The notes: a model not told the origin generated them from the letters alone. A DNA stretch of 13,706 nucleotides from Bacillota bacterium (GCA_023412635.1 JAEYNI010000067.1:1-13706), one strand, 5' to 3'. Positions 1 through 8,022 are shown, counted from the stretch's first letter. Numbers and translations: made by a program.

Positions 1-740
1 AAATTGTCGGTCTGGCAAGAGACGGTTTTGAAGCCGTCGATTTAATACTTCAAAATACTCCGGATATCGCAATACTAGACATAATTATGCCGCATCTTGA
101 TGGCCTGGGGGTATTGGAAAAAATTGCCTCATCAAACATGGAAAAGAAACCTTTGTTCATTGTTTTATCTGCTGTGGGACAGGATAAAATAACACAGCGA
201 GCTCTTGCATTGGGAGCGGAATACTATATTGTTAAGCCCTTTGATATGGATGTACTGGTTAACAGAATACGGCAATTAAAGGATAGTGCTTATGTTCCGT
301 CAGTTACAACTTCTTTATCTTCTTCTATATCTGTTCATAGGAACGATACATATGAAAAGAAGTCTGTACATATATCTAATAATTCTAGAAACCTTGAGGT
401 TGAAGTAACAAACATTATGCATGAGATCGGAGTTCCAGCGCATATTAAAGGTTATCAATACCTTAGAGATGCTATAATGATGGTAGTTAAGGATCTTGAT
501 GTAATTAATTCTATTACTAAGCTTCTTTATCCCAGCATAGCAAAGGAATATAATACAACTCCCAGCAGAGTTGAAAGAGCTATCCGACACGCTATTGAAG
601 TTGCCTGGAGCAGAGGTCAGGTTGAGGCGATAGACGCTTTATTCGGGTATACCGTAAACATCGGTAAGGGAAAGCCAACAAATTCTGAGTTTATTGCTAT
701 GATAGCCGATAAATTAAGATTGGAATTAAAAGTAGGTTAA
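1..740 (+). CDS. spo0A: Spo0A, sporulation master response regulator (5' end outside the window)
   Basis: Spo0A is the phosphorylated transcription factor that commits the cell to endospore formation. The reading frame is open from base 3, so the gene starts before the window; the ATG at 87 is internal, inside the receiver domain. 245 residues are visible and about 30 are missing, judged by the phospho-acceptor: the Asp of the LDIIMPHLDG motif is encoded at 78-80 and is residue 56 in Bacillus subtilis. The receiver domain keeps the later conserved Ser (VLSAVGQ) and Lys (YIVKPF). A Ser/Thr/His-rich linker of about 35 residues follows. The C-terminal effector domain is typical of Spo0A: it runs from EVTNIMHEIGVPAHIKGYQY to the end and includes the recognition helix TTPSRVERAIRHAIEVAW. 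The gene ends in a terminator at 764-819 and is not co-transcribed with the next gene. Family identity is very secure. Confidence 0.97.
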   Translation, partial: IVGLARDGFEAVDLILQNTPDIAILDIIMPHLDGLGVLEKIASSNMEKKPLFIVLSAVGQDKITQRALALGAEYYIVKPFDMDVLVNRIRQLKDSAYVPSVTTSLSSSISVHRNDTYEKKSVHISNNSRNLEVEVTNIMHEIGVPAHIKGYQYLRDAIMMVVKDLDVINSITKLLYPSIAKEYNTTPSRVERAIRHAIEVAWSRGQVEAIDALFGYTVNIGKGKPTNSEFIAMIADKLRLELKVG

Positions 741-763
741 TGGCGAATTAAATATATTTTTGC

Positions 764-819
764 AAACTTCTCCGCTTAATGAGTAAACAAAAAGTTTACA
801 TTACTTGGAGAAGTTTTTT
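764..819 (+). terminator. Rho-independent terminator of spo0A with a nested hairpin
   Basis: Outer stem AAACTTCTCC (764-773) pairs perfectly with GGAGAAGTTT (807-816) and runs into TTTTTT (814-819). Inside lies a second perfect stem, GTAAAC (783-788) with GTTTAC (794-799), around an AAAAA loop, extended by TAAT/ATTA (777-780 with 800-803) across a GA bulge. It sits 23 bp after the spo0A stop codon. The position and U-tract make termination of spo0A the natural reading. Confidence 0.9.
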
Positions 820-849
820 ATTATCAAAAAATATACTAGATTTATTAAT

Positions 850-894
850 TTTTTAAGAACAATTATATTTTTATATTTCTTTTTAGAACACTAT
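850..894 (+). repeat. Direct repeat upstream of the two-component operon, possible regulator operator
   Basis: TTTTTAAGAACAATTAT (850-866) is echoed by TTTTTAGAACACTAT (880-894). The GAACA cores are 29 bp apart, about three helical turns, and the second copy ends immediately before the extended -10 element at 895. OmpR/PhoB-type regulators bind direct repeats next to or over the -35 region, so autoregulation by the downstream regulator is a reasonable inference. The region is very A+T-rich, so chance similarity is a real alternative. Confidence 0.4.
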
Positions 895-903
895 TGTTAT
901 AAT
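895..903 (+). promoter_or_regulatory. Extended -10 promoter for the response regulator/kinase operon
   Basis: TGTTATAAT is an exact match to the extended -10 form TGnTATAAT of the vegetative sigma factor. It lies about 40 bp before the start codon at 945. No good -35 hexamer is found 16-18 bp upstream, which fits an extended -10 promoter that may rely on an activator. Confidence 0.6.
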
Positions 904-944
904 AAAATTAAACACTTATTAATGTTAAATTAAGGAGTATTTTT

Positions 945-1631
945 ATGAATACTAAAAGTAAGGTTTTAATAGTTGATGACGATAGAAATATTTGTGAATT
1001 AATTGGACTATATCTTCAAAAAGAAGGCTTTGAAGTTTTATATGCATATAGCGGATTACATGCAGTTGAGGCATTTAAAATGCAGACACCCAGCATGGTA
1101 GTTTTAGATATTATGCTTCCGGGGATTGATGGCTGGCAGGTTTGCAGGGAAATCAGAAAAGTCAGCTCCATACCAATAATAATGCTTACAGCAAAAGGTG
1201 AAACCTTTGATAAGGTACTGGGGCTTGAACTCGGTGCCGATGATTACATGGTTAAACCGTTTGAACCTAAGGAACTTGTTGCAAGAATTAAAGCTGTATT
1301 AAGAAGATACGAGCATAAGGATGTTGATACACAGGAAGTTGCTTTTCCTAATTTAATAGTCAATAAAAGCAATTATACTATAAGGTTAAAGGGTAATCTT
1401 ATTGAATTACCCCCAAAAGAACTGGAACTTCTCTTCTTTTTAGCCTCAAATCCTAATAAGGTGTTTACAAGAGAACAGCTGCTGGAGCATGTCTGGGGCT
1501 TTGACTTTTATGGTGATTCCAGAACTGTAGATGTTCATGTGAAAAGAGTCAGGGAAAAAATAGACCTTGAAGGTCAGCCATGGCAACTAAAAACAGTCTG
1601 GGGCGTCGGCTATAAGTTTGAGGTGAAATAG
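945..1631 (+). CDS. OmpR/PhoB-family DNA-binding response regulator
   Basis: 228 residues, the normal length for the family. The N-terminal receiver domain (about 5-118) has the acidic pocket D11-D13 after VLIV, the phospho-acceptor D55 in VVLDIMLPG, T82 in IIMLTA, and K104 in YMVKPF. The C-terminal winged-helix domain (about 130-227) shows the family signatures LPPKELELLFFLASNPNKVFTREQLLEHVWG and RTVDVHVKRVREKI, ending with the wing GVGYKFE. AAGGAG (932-937) lies 7 bp before the ATG, so the start is well supported. The kinase gene starts 3 bp after the stop codon, so the two are a co-transcribed pair. The protein resembles WalR/PhoP/ResD/CssR-like regulators; the sequence alone does not say which, so no gene symbol is given. 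Confidence 0.95.
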   Translation: MNTKSKVLIVDDDRNICELIGLYLQKEGFEVLYAYSGLHAVEAFKMQTPSMVVLDIMLPGIDGWQVCREIRKVSSIPIIMLTAKGETFDKVLGLELGADDYMVKPFEPKELVARIKAVLRRYEHKDVDTQEVAFPNLIVNKSNYTIRLKGNLIELPPKELELLFFLASNPNKVFTREQLLEHVWGFDFYGDSRTVDVHVKRVREKIDLEGQPWQLKTVWGVGYKFEVK

Positions 1632-1634
1632 TAA

Positions 1635-3173
1635 ATGCCGAAATTATTTTTTAGAAAAATTAAAGTAAAAAAGACTATTTTCAAGAAGCTTGTAACTATT
1701 TTTATTGCATTGCTTGTATTAAGTTATATAGTAACCGGAGGTTTTCTATATTACTTTTTAAATGATTATTCAACAAAGGAAAAGGTTATTACACTTGAAA
1801 ATGCCGCTGCCGATATAAAGAACAATTTTGTTTTTTATTTAAAAAACCTGGACTCATTGATTGCTCAGGAATACTTTAAAAGCTCATTAGATCAAACCAG
1901 TGAATATAGTCAATCAATAATATGGGTGATAGATGCAAAAGGGCAGGTTGCATTCTGCAAGCCGGATTGGGCAAGAGATGCCCTGGATAAATATAAAAAT
2001 GAATACAACTATCCACAGCTTCCTGATCCTAAAATGTATCAGGATGTAATGAATAATGGCGGTACTACCATTCAAAGAATTGGTGATTTTTTTGGGTTTT
2101 TCAGTTCACCAGAGTATGAAGAGCTTGGTAACTCCTGGCTGACAATTCAAGTCCCGTTTCAGATAATGCCCAGTAATGGTAAACAGCAAACCTTGGCAGC
2201 CATATATCTTCACACACCAATGCCTGAAATCCAGAAGCTGAGAACCTCTGTATTCCAACTTTTCGTGTGGTCGGGCGGTGTTGCAGTTTTTCTGGCAATT
2301 GTTTTGGTTTACGTATTTTCACTAAGATTTACTAAACCTTTGAAACAAATAAATAATGCAGCAAAAATAATTGCAGCAGGCGAATTCAGAAACAGACTTT
2401 CTGTAAAGAATGAAGACGAGATTGGTCAGCTTGCTCACAGCTTCAATCAAATGGTAGATGATCTGCAAAAGTTGGAGGAATTGCGCCGTGCCTTTATTGC
2501 AAATGTTTCCCACGAGCTAAGAACTCCAATGACATCAATCAGGGGATTTATTGAAGGAATTCTCGACGGCACTATTCCAGAGGAGAACCATGAAAATTAC
2601 CTAATAATTGTAAGGGATGAAATAAATCGGTTAAACAGACTTGTAAACGACCTGCTGGATCTGGCAAAAATGGAAGCAGGTGAACTGAAACTCAACATCA
2701 GACCCTTCGATATTAATGAACAGATAAGATTGTGTGTAATAAAGAACGAAACATTAATAACCTCAAAAAATTTAGAAATAGAAGCTAATTTTGACTCAGA
2801 GAACCTGTTTGTATTAGGAGACAGAGACTCTATAGAGAGAGTAATAATAAATCTTTTGCATAATGCGGTAAAATTTTCTAATGAAAACGGGAGAATTATT
2901 TTTGAAACTGTAAAGAATAAGGATAAGGTTTTCATTTCAGTTCAGGATAATGGAATCGGTATTGATCAGAATGAACAAAAAAGGGTTTGGGATAGATTTT
3001 ATAAATCCGACAAATCCAGAGGAAAGGATAAAACCGGGACCGGCCTTGGACTGGCAATAGTTAAAAATATAATAAATGAACATAAACAGGAAATATGGGT
3101 TGAAAGTGATATAGGTGCTGGTACTAAATTTACGTTTACCATGGACTATTTCAAAAATAATATAGAAGATTAA
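1635..3173 (+). CDS. Membrane sensor histidine kinase, partner of the upstream regulator
   Basis: 512 residues. A basic N-terminus is followed by membrane segment 1 (about 18-42), an extracytoplasmic sensor region of about 160 residues with no family I recognise, and membrane segment 2 (about 205-230). A HAMP linker (about 230-282) includes RFTKPLKQINNAAKIIAAGEF. The dimerisation/phospho-acceptor domain has H293 in FIANVSHELRTPMTSIRG. The ATPase domain has the N box (N410 in LLHNAVKFS), G1 (DNGIG, 438-442), F box (RVWDRFYKSD) and G2 (GTGLGLAIV, 468-476). All catalytic motifs are intact. The ATG lies 3 bp after the regulator's stop codon, and its ribosome site (GAGGTG, 1620-1625) is inside the regulator's last codons, which implies translational coupling. 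The architecture is that of PhoR/ResE/CssS/WalK-like kinases without a PAS domain. The signal sensed is unknown; the htrA gene downstream suggests envelope stress, but only as inference. Confidence 0.95.
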   Translation: MPKLFFRKIKVKKTIFKKLVTIFIALLVLSYIVTGGFLYYFLNDYSTKEKVITLENAAADIKNNFVFYLKNLDSLIAQEYFKSSLDQTSEYSQSIIWVIDAKGQVAFCKPDWARDALDKYKNEYNYPQLPDPKMYQDVMNNGGTTIQRIGDFFGFFSSPEYEELGNSWLTIQVPFQIMPSNGKQQTLAAIYLHTPMPEIQKLRTSVFQLFVWSGGVAVFLAIVLVYVFSLRFTKPLKQINNAAKIIAAGEFRNRLSVKNEDEIGQLAHSFNQMVDDLQKLEELRRAFIANVSHELRTPMTSIRGFIEGILDGTIPEENHENYLIIVRDEINRLNRLVNDLLDLAKMEAGELKLNIRPFDINEQIRLCVIKNETLITSKNLEIEANFDSENLFVLGDRDSIERVIINLLHNAVKFSNENGRIIFETVKNKDKVFISVQDNGIGIDQNEQKRVWDRFYKSDKSRGKDKTGTGLGLAIVKNIINEHKQEIWVESDIGAGTKFTFTMDYFKNNIED

Positions 3174-3244
3174 CACTTTGTTCATAGTTAATTAAAATTA
3201 CATTATTAGAATATAAGTATATATATGAGAAAGGGGACTTTTTA

Positions 3245-4861
3245 ATGAATGATGACAGATTCGAAAAAGATGATATAACCAAAGATGATACAACGAATGA
3301 CCTTAACAACCAGATAAATAATATGGAGAGTAATGAGGAAAAAGTACAGCCTGAAAATATAACTGAGAATTCAAAAAATAATGAAGAAAATTCATATGAG
3401 AATGTATCAGCTGACGATAAAACTGATACCGACCCTACAGTCTATTCGGAACAGATAGAAAACACTGCGCAAACTACCAGTTCCCCCCAAATGGATAACA
3501 CCAATGATAATCAGTTTCAAACCAATCAGAACCTTAATTTTGTGGACTCTCCTTATGAGAATAAAGACAGATTCGATGAAACTAAGAGAGTTTGGCAGAT
3601 GAATAACTTCCAGGGTACTAATGCAAATTCTCAAAATAATAATGCCCAGCCTTATAATAATTATTACAGGGAAAGCTACAAAAAAACCCAGAAAAAATCT
3701 GATGCTTGGAAATATATCCTAGTTTCTGTTATCAGCTCAATAATAGGTGGAGCCATACTGACAGTTATGCTTCTTGGTGTAGCGCCGTTAGTACAGCCTG
3801 ATTTAAAAAGATTTTTCGGAGTTAATGGACAAAGTGGTTCCCAAAATTCACAATCTCAAGTCGGTGAACTTAAAAGAGTGGAAATAGTACAAACGGCAGA
3901 ATCTGCTGTTACAAGTGTTGCTGAAAAAGTTGGACCATCTGTTGTTGGTATCAGAACAGCTTATAAGAATACAAATGATTTGTTTGGAGTTCAACAAGCT
4001 GGTGGAGAAGGCTCAGGTATAATTATCAGTACTGACGGATATATTCTGACTAATCATCACGTAATAGAAAGTGCGGTGAACGATAAAACCAGAAATGTTC
4101 AGGCTGGAGCAAAGATAGAAGTATATCTTCCCAACAAGATAGATAAACCGTATGTGGCCGAGGTTAAGGGGTATGATTCTAAAACAGATCTTGCGGTTCT
4201 AAAAATCAATGAGCAAAATCTAAATGTTATTGAATTTGGAAACTCTGATAACCTTAAAATTGGAGAACCTGCAATTGCTATAGGTAATCCTGGTGGCCTT
4301 GAGTATATGGGTTCTGTAACTCAGGGTGTAATCAGTGGCTTAAACAGAACAGTTCAGCTTGACGCCGGTAGAAAAATTAAACTTGTTCAGACAGATGCTG
4401 CAATCAATCCTGGCAACAGTGGCGGTGCTTTAGTCAACCTTAAAGGTCAGCTTATAGGCGTAAACACAGTAAAAATGGTAGCTACAGGTTTTGAGGGATT
4501 GGGCTTTGCAATTCCAGTTAATGATGCAAAGAAAATTGCAGATGAACTCATAAAAAACACATATATATCAAAGCCTTATCTTGGAATATCTGTTGATTCA
4601 AGATATACTGAGGATGTAGCTAAAGAAAATAACATGCCAATGGGAGTATACGTAGCAAGTGTTGAAATACTCGGAGCTGCTGAAAAAGCAGGTATCCAGG
4701 CCGGTGATGTTATAACCAAGTTCGACGGCAAGGATGTCAAATCATATGCTGATTTGGAGGATGAGAAAAACAAGCATAAAGCCGGAGATACTGTTTCAAT
4801 AGAAATTTATAGGGAAGGAAAGACCAAAACAGTTCAGGTTAAGCTTGGTGAAACTAAATAG
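3245..4861 (+). CDS. htrA: HtrA/DegP-type membrane-anchored serine protease with PDZ domain
   Basis: 538 residues. HtrA proteases degrade or refold damaged proteins at the outer face of the membrane. Residues 1-153 form a polar, low-complexity tail rich in Asn, Asp, Glu, Gln and Thr, predicted cytoplasmic. One membrane segment follows (about 155-183, WKYILVSVISSIIGGAIL onward), with the protease outside. The trypsin-like domain (about 215-440) has the complete triad: H272 in LTNHHVIES, D315 in SKTDLAVLK and S392 in NPGNSGGAL. A single PDZ domain (about 444-536) starts at YLGISV and includes AGIQAGDVITKFDG. AAGGGG (3231-3236) lies 8 bp before the ATG. The gene follows the kinase by 71 bp with no clear terminator between, so it may be partly read from that operon or have its own promoter; I could not find a convincing one. 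The tail is longer than the short cytoplasmic N-termini I know from Bacillus HtrA proteins. A terminator follows at 4888. Confidence 0.95.
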   Translation: MNDDRFEKDDITKDDTTNDLNNQINNMESNEEKVQPENITENSKNNEENSYENVSADDKTDTDPTVYSEQIENTAQTTSSPQMDNTNDNQFQTNQNLNFVDSPYENKDRFDETKRVWQMNNFQGTNANSQNNNAQPYNNYYRESYKKTQKKSDAWKYILVSVISSIIGGAILTVMLLGVAPLVQPDLKRFFGVNGQSGSQNSQSQVGELKRVEIVQTAESAVTSVAEKVGPSVVGIRTAYKNTNDLFGVQQAGGEGSGIIISTDGYILTNHHVIESAVNDKTRNVQAGAKIEVYLPNKIDKPYVAEVKGYDSKTDLAVLKINEQNLNVIEFGNSDNLKIGEPAIAIGNPGGLEYMGSVTQGVISGLNRTVQLDAGRKIKLVQTDAAINPGNSGGALVNLKGQLIGVNTVKMVATGFEGLGFAIPVNDAKKIADELIKNTYISKPYLGISVDSRYTEDVAKENNMPMGVYVASVEILGAAEKAGIQAGDVITKFDGKDVKSYADLEDEKNKHKAGDTVSIEIYREGKTKTVQVKLGETK

Positions 4862-4887
4862 TTGCTTAGTGAATTGCTTTATATATG

Positions 4888-4924
4888 AAGATACTGTTGA
4901 AATCAGCAGTATCTTTTCTTTTTA
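4888..4924 (+). terminator. Rho-independent terminator after htrA
   Basis: AAGATACTG (4888-4896) pairs perfectly with CAGTATCTT (4907-4915) around a 10-base loop and is followed by a T-rich tail (TTCTTTTT). It lies 26 bp after the htrA stop codon and closes that transcription unit. Confidence 0.85.
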
Positions 4925-5002
4925 GAAAACTAAACATATTAAATTGAAGAAAAATAACTATTTATGTTGCTAATACTGTTAAAAAACCTTAAAATTAGAA
5001 TG

Positions 5003-5018
5003 TAGTAAAAATTTACTA
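5003..5018. promoter_or_regulatory. Perfect dyad TAGTAAA-AA-TTTACTA, possible operator
   Basis: TAGTAAA (5003-5009) and TTTACTA (5012-5018) are exact inverted repeats separated by two A residues. The dyad lies between the expected -35 position and the -10 hexamer at 5023. That is where a repressor site would block polymerase. I do not recognise the motif as the site of a named regulator. It is not followed by a U-tract, so it is not a terminator. With this A+T content a 7-bp dyad can arise by chance. Confidence 0.35.
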
Positions 5019-5022
5019 TGTT

Positions 5023-5028
5023 TATAAT
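5023..5028 (+). promoter_or_regulatory. Probable -10 element for the five-gene operon
   Basis: TATAAT is a perfect vegetative -10 hexamer, 18 bp before the start codon of the HD-GYP gene at 5047. A TG dinucleotide lies at 5019-5020, one base further away than in a strict extended -10. No good -35 hexamer is present at 16-18 bp spacing. The transcript leader would be only about 10-12 bases, just enough for the TGGAGG site at 5036-5041. An alternative start further upstream cannot be excluded. Confidence 0.45.
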
Positions 5029-5046
5029 AAACGGCTGGAGGAATAC

Positions 5047-6519
5047 ATGAATTTTTTTAAGTATTATTCCCATATTGCCAAGTTTTTGGCAGGAATAATA
5101 GCTATACCCTTGTTTCTCTATGGTGTGAATACAGAGGCTAAGAATTTACTTTATATTAGCTTCTCTTTGAGTGTGGTAATTCTATTACTGAACACTATCG
5201 AATTTATTAGTTTGATTATCAAAAGAAATTCAAAAGCAAAGAAAGTTATAAATAAGTATACAGAGATATATAATATACACGGACGTTTTTCGTATCCAGG
5301 CAGAGAAAGGAATGCACTAAAGACATTCAAATTGTTGGTTGAAAAGCAAAATGAGTTAGAGGTTCTTAGGGTTACTTCTGAAAAGTTCAACTCAACTGTA
5401 GATATGGATAATATTGTAGAGTATGTTTTTGATGTATATAGAAAATTTACCGGCTGTGACAGGTGTTTGATTTGTTTTAAAGATTTAGATTCCCCTCAGG
5501 TTTATTGTAAGTACGAATTAGGAGTTAGTTTTGACGAAGTCGGTAAATCCTTTGATACTGATTCTGTTGTTACTAAATGTTTTGCAACAAATTCAATTGT
5601 AGTTAATTCGAATATTTTCATTAAAAAAAGGGGTATCCGCGGGGATAAACTCGCAATTCCACTAAGCATTTCCAACGAACAGCTGGGTGTTATTTTTATT
5701 GAAACACCTGTAATAAATTCATTTAAGAAGGCAAACCTTTCCTTTCTGATGAGTATTGCAAATTACGCGGCTGTTGCCATGGACAAATCTCAGCTCTTTA
5801 ACGATGTATATGCACAGAAACAGGAAATTGAGGCTTTGTATGAAGAAACAGCTGCTGTAAACGATGATCTCAACGATAATATAAATAATCTTAACATTGC
5901 CAAGGAAGAACTTCGTTTTAAGAATGAAGAACTGCTAAAATACTCTGAAAGTTTAAATACAGGTTACATACAAACTGTAATGTCCCTTGTTAATGCCATA
6001 GAGGCGAAGGATTCTTATACAAGCGGTCATTGCCAGAGAGTTATGGAAATATCATGCGAAATTGCAGCACACATGAATCTTGAAGAAGATATTATTGAGG
6101 ACTTAAGATATGCTGCAATACTTCATGATATTGGTAAAATAGGTATTTCAGCATCAATTTTAAATAAAACCGATAAGCTGACAGACCAAGAATATGAAGA
6201 AATTAAGAAACATCCTCAGATATCCTATAATATACTGAAAAATGTAGAATTTTTAGGCGAGGGGTTAAGAGCAATTCTTGAGCATCATGAGAAATATAAC
6301 GGCAGTGGTTACCCATATGGACTTAAGGGTGAGGAAATCAGTTTATTGGGAAGAATACTATGCATAGCTGATGCTTTTGATGCTATGACTAGTGACAGAA
6401 CCTATAGGAAAGGTATGACAATGGAGCTGGCAATCAATGAAATTGAACGCTGTAAGGGGATTCAGTTTGACCCCGAAATTTCCGACGTATTTATTGAGAT
6501 GATTAGAGAATTAGTTTAG
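5047..6519 (+). CDS. Membrane GAF/HD-GYP protein, predicted c-di-GMP phosphodiesterase
   Basis: 490 residues. HD-GYP domains hydrolyse the second messenger c-di-GMP. Two membrane segments (about 9-26 and 34-58) lead into a short linker, a GAF-like sensory domain (about 105-248), and a charged coiled coil (about 252-302). The HD-GYP domain (about 306-490) has all the usual motifs: GHCQRV (327-332), the HD pair H360-D361 in LHDIGKIG, HH 413-414 in LEHHEKYNGSGYPYGLKG with the GYP triad at 421-423, and DAFDAMTSDRTYR (442-454). With no motif missing, activity is predicted. GGAGG (5037-5041) lies 5 bp before the ATG. It is the first gene of a probable operon; glgA follows after 21 bp. The GAF domain contains several Cys residues (137, 140, 143, 154, 178), which might suit redox or metal sensing, but that is speculation. 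The physiological signal is unknown. Confidence 0.92.
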   Translation: MNFFKYYSHIAKFLAGIIAIPLFLYGVNTEAKNLLYISFSLSVVILLLNTIEFISLIIKRNSKAKKVINKYTEIYNIHGRFSYPGRERNALKTFKLLVEKQNELEVLRVTSEKFNSTVDMDNIVEYVFDVYRKFTGCDRCLICFKDLDSPQVYCKYELGVSFDEVGKSFDTDSVVTKCFATNSIVVNSNIFIKKRGIRGDKLAIPLSISNEQLGVIFIETPVINSFKKANLSFLMSIANYAAVAMDKSQLFNDVYAQKQEIEALYEETAAVNDDLNDNINNLNIAKEELRFKNEELLKYSESLNTGYIQTVMSLVNAIEAKDSYTSGHCQRVMEISCEIAAHMNLEEDIIEDLRYAAILHDIGKIGISASILNKTDKLTDQEYEEIKKHPQISYNILKNVEFLGEGLRAILEHHEKYNGSGYPYGLKGEEISLLGRILCIADAFDAMTSDRTYRKGMTMELAINEIERCKGIQFDPEISDVFIEMIRELV

Positions 6520-6540
6520 GGACAGCTGGGAGGTAACTGC

Positions 6541-8022
6541 GTGAATCTTAAACATAAAAAACTTAAAGTCCTTTTTGTTTCAGCAGAGGTTGACCCCTTT
6601 GCCAAAACCGGTGGTTTGGCTGATGTGGCAGGCTCATTACCGAAAGAATTAGCACTGCTCGGACATGATGTAAGGATTGTAATGCCACGATATGGTTTTA
6701 TTAATTATGAAATGGATTACATTTGTGATTTCCCTGTGGAGATGGGAAACAAGAAAGAAACCTGCATAATTAAGAAAGGAAGTATCGCAAGTTTTGAACA
6801 AGAATCCATACCTGTTTATTTCATAGAGAATCATCATTATTTTAACAGAGAAGGCATCTACTGTTACAATGATGATGCTCAGCGGTTTATATTGATGTGT
6901 AAGGCTTCACTGGAAATGCTTAAGTATGTTGATTTTATACCTGACATTATTCATTGTAATGATTGGCATACCGGCCCAATTTGCCTGCTATTGAAGGAAA
7001 AGTACAGTAAACAGGAATTATATAGTAATATTGCCACAATATATACCATTCATAATCTTGAATACCAGGGAAATTTCGGAGCTGAAGTAAATGAATTTTT
7101 AAATCTGGAGACTGAATATTTTATCCCTGACAAAGCCGAATTTTATGGTATGTTCAGCTTTATGAAATGCGGACTTGTTTATGCTGATATAATCAATACT
7201 GTCAGTAAACAGTATGCCGAGGAAATATTAACCTCTGCTTATGGAGAAAGAATGGAAGGCGTATTGGTTAAAAGACAAAAGGACCTATTTGGAATAGTAA
7301 ACGGTATATCCTATGAAGAATTCAATCCTGAACAGGATAAGTGCCTGTATGTTAACTACAATAAAGATAGTGCTGAACTGAAAAGAGAAAATAAAAAAGC
7401 TATACAGAAGGAATTGTCTCTCAAGGAAAGTACAGCACCATTAATGGGAGTAGTAACCAGGCTGACGGGACAGAAGGGATTGGAATTGTTAACAGGTTGT
7501 ATAGAGGAGTTTATTGAGAAGGAAGATGCACAGCTGGCTGTTCTTGGCTTGGGTGATGACTATTATCATAAATTATTTGCCCGTTTACAAAAGAAGTATC
7601 CTAATAATGTATCAGCAGTTTTTGAGTTCAACACCGACCTGGCTAAAAGAATTTACTCAGCCTGTGATATGTTTCTGATGCCATCCAGATTTGAGCCTTG
7701 CGGCCTTGGGCAGATAATAAGTTTGAGGTATGGTACTATACCTGTTGTCAGAGCCACCGGAGGTCTTGCTGAGACAATTATAGATTATGATACAGATAAT
7801 AAAGAGGGTAATGGCTTTTCTTTTGAAGAGTTTAATGTTACTGCTTTCAGGAAAACACTGCAAAGAGCAGTTAACGTCTATAAGAATAAACCTGCTGTTT
7901 GGAGAGAACTGGTTAATCGGGCTCTTGAAAGTGAATTTTCATGGAAAAAACCAAGCAGGGCTTATCTTGAACTGTATCAGCTCGCTATTGACCGGGCGAA
8001 AGTGAGAGTACCACATGAATAA
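6541..8022 (+). CDS. glgA: Glycogen synthase (ADP-glucose type, GT5 family)
   Basis: 493 residues, close to the usual 475-490. GlgA transfers glucose from ADP-glucose to the growing alpha-1,4-glucan chain, in the cytoplasm. The N-terminal Rossmann half has the ADP-glucose motif KTGGLADV (22-29) and DWHTG (141-145), and a conserved TIHNLEYQG (169-177). The C-terminal half has the VVTRLTGQKGLELL loop (R307, K312) and the catalytic-site signature FEPCGLGQ (E385), then GTIPVVRATGGLAETI. All expected active-site elements are present. The start is GTG, with GGGAGG (6528-6533) 7 bp upstream. No ADP-glucose pyrophosphorylase (glgC/D), branching enzyme or phosphorylase lies in the window, so this glgA is separate from other glycogen genes, at least locally. 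Glycogen or a related granulose polymer is a known carbon store of sporulating clostridia. The 3' end overlaps nth by 8 bp. Confidence 0.96.
   Translation: MNLKHKKLKVLFVSAEVDPFAKTGGLADVAGSLPKELALLGHDVRIVMPRYGFINYEMDYICDFPVEMGNKKETCIIKKGSIASFEQESIPVYFIENHHYFNREGIYCYNDDAQRFILMCKASLEMLKYVDFIPDIIHCNDWHTGPICLLLKEKYSKQELYSNIATIYTIHNLEYQGNFGAEVNEFLNLETEYFIPDKAEFYGMFSFMKCGLVYADIINTVSKQYAEEILTSAYGERMEGVLVKRQKDLFGIVNGISYEEFNPEQDKCLYVNYNKDSAELKRENKKAIQKELSLKESTAPLMGVVTRLTGQKGLELLTGCIEEFIEKEDAQLAVLGLGDDYYHKLFARLQKKYPNNVSAVFEFNTDLAKRIYSACDMFLMPSRFEPCGLGQIISLRYGTIPVVRATGGLAETIIDYDTDNKEGNGFSFEEFNVTAFRKTLQRAVNVYKNKPAVWRELVNRALESEFSWKKPSRAYLELYQLAIDRAKVRVPHE

Noticed and set aside
87..740. ATG at 87 as the start of a short protein
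   Set aside because: The frame is open to the left edge, and the preceding 28 codons match the Spo0A receiver domain with its phospho-acceptor Asp at 78-80, so this Met is internal.
3174..3244. htrA promoter TTGTTC (3178-3183) with CATTAT (3201-3206), 17 bp apart
   Set aside because: The match to the vegetative consensus is poor in both hexamers and cannot be separated from chance in A+T-rich DNA.
7787..8005. 72-codon open frame on the plus strand
   Set aside because: It is out of frame inside glgA, whose own frame has conserved family sequence through this stretch.
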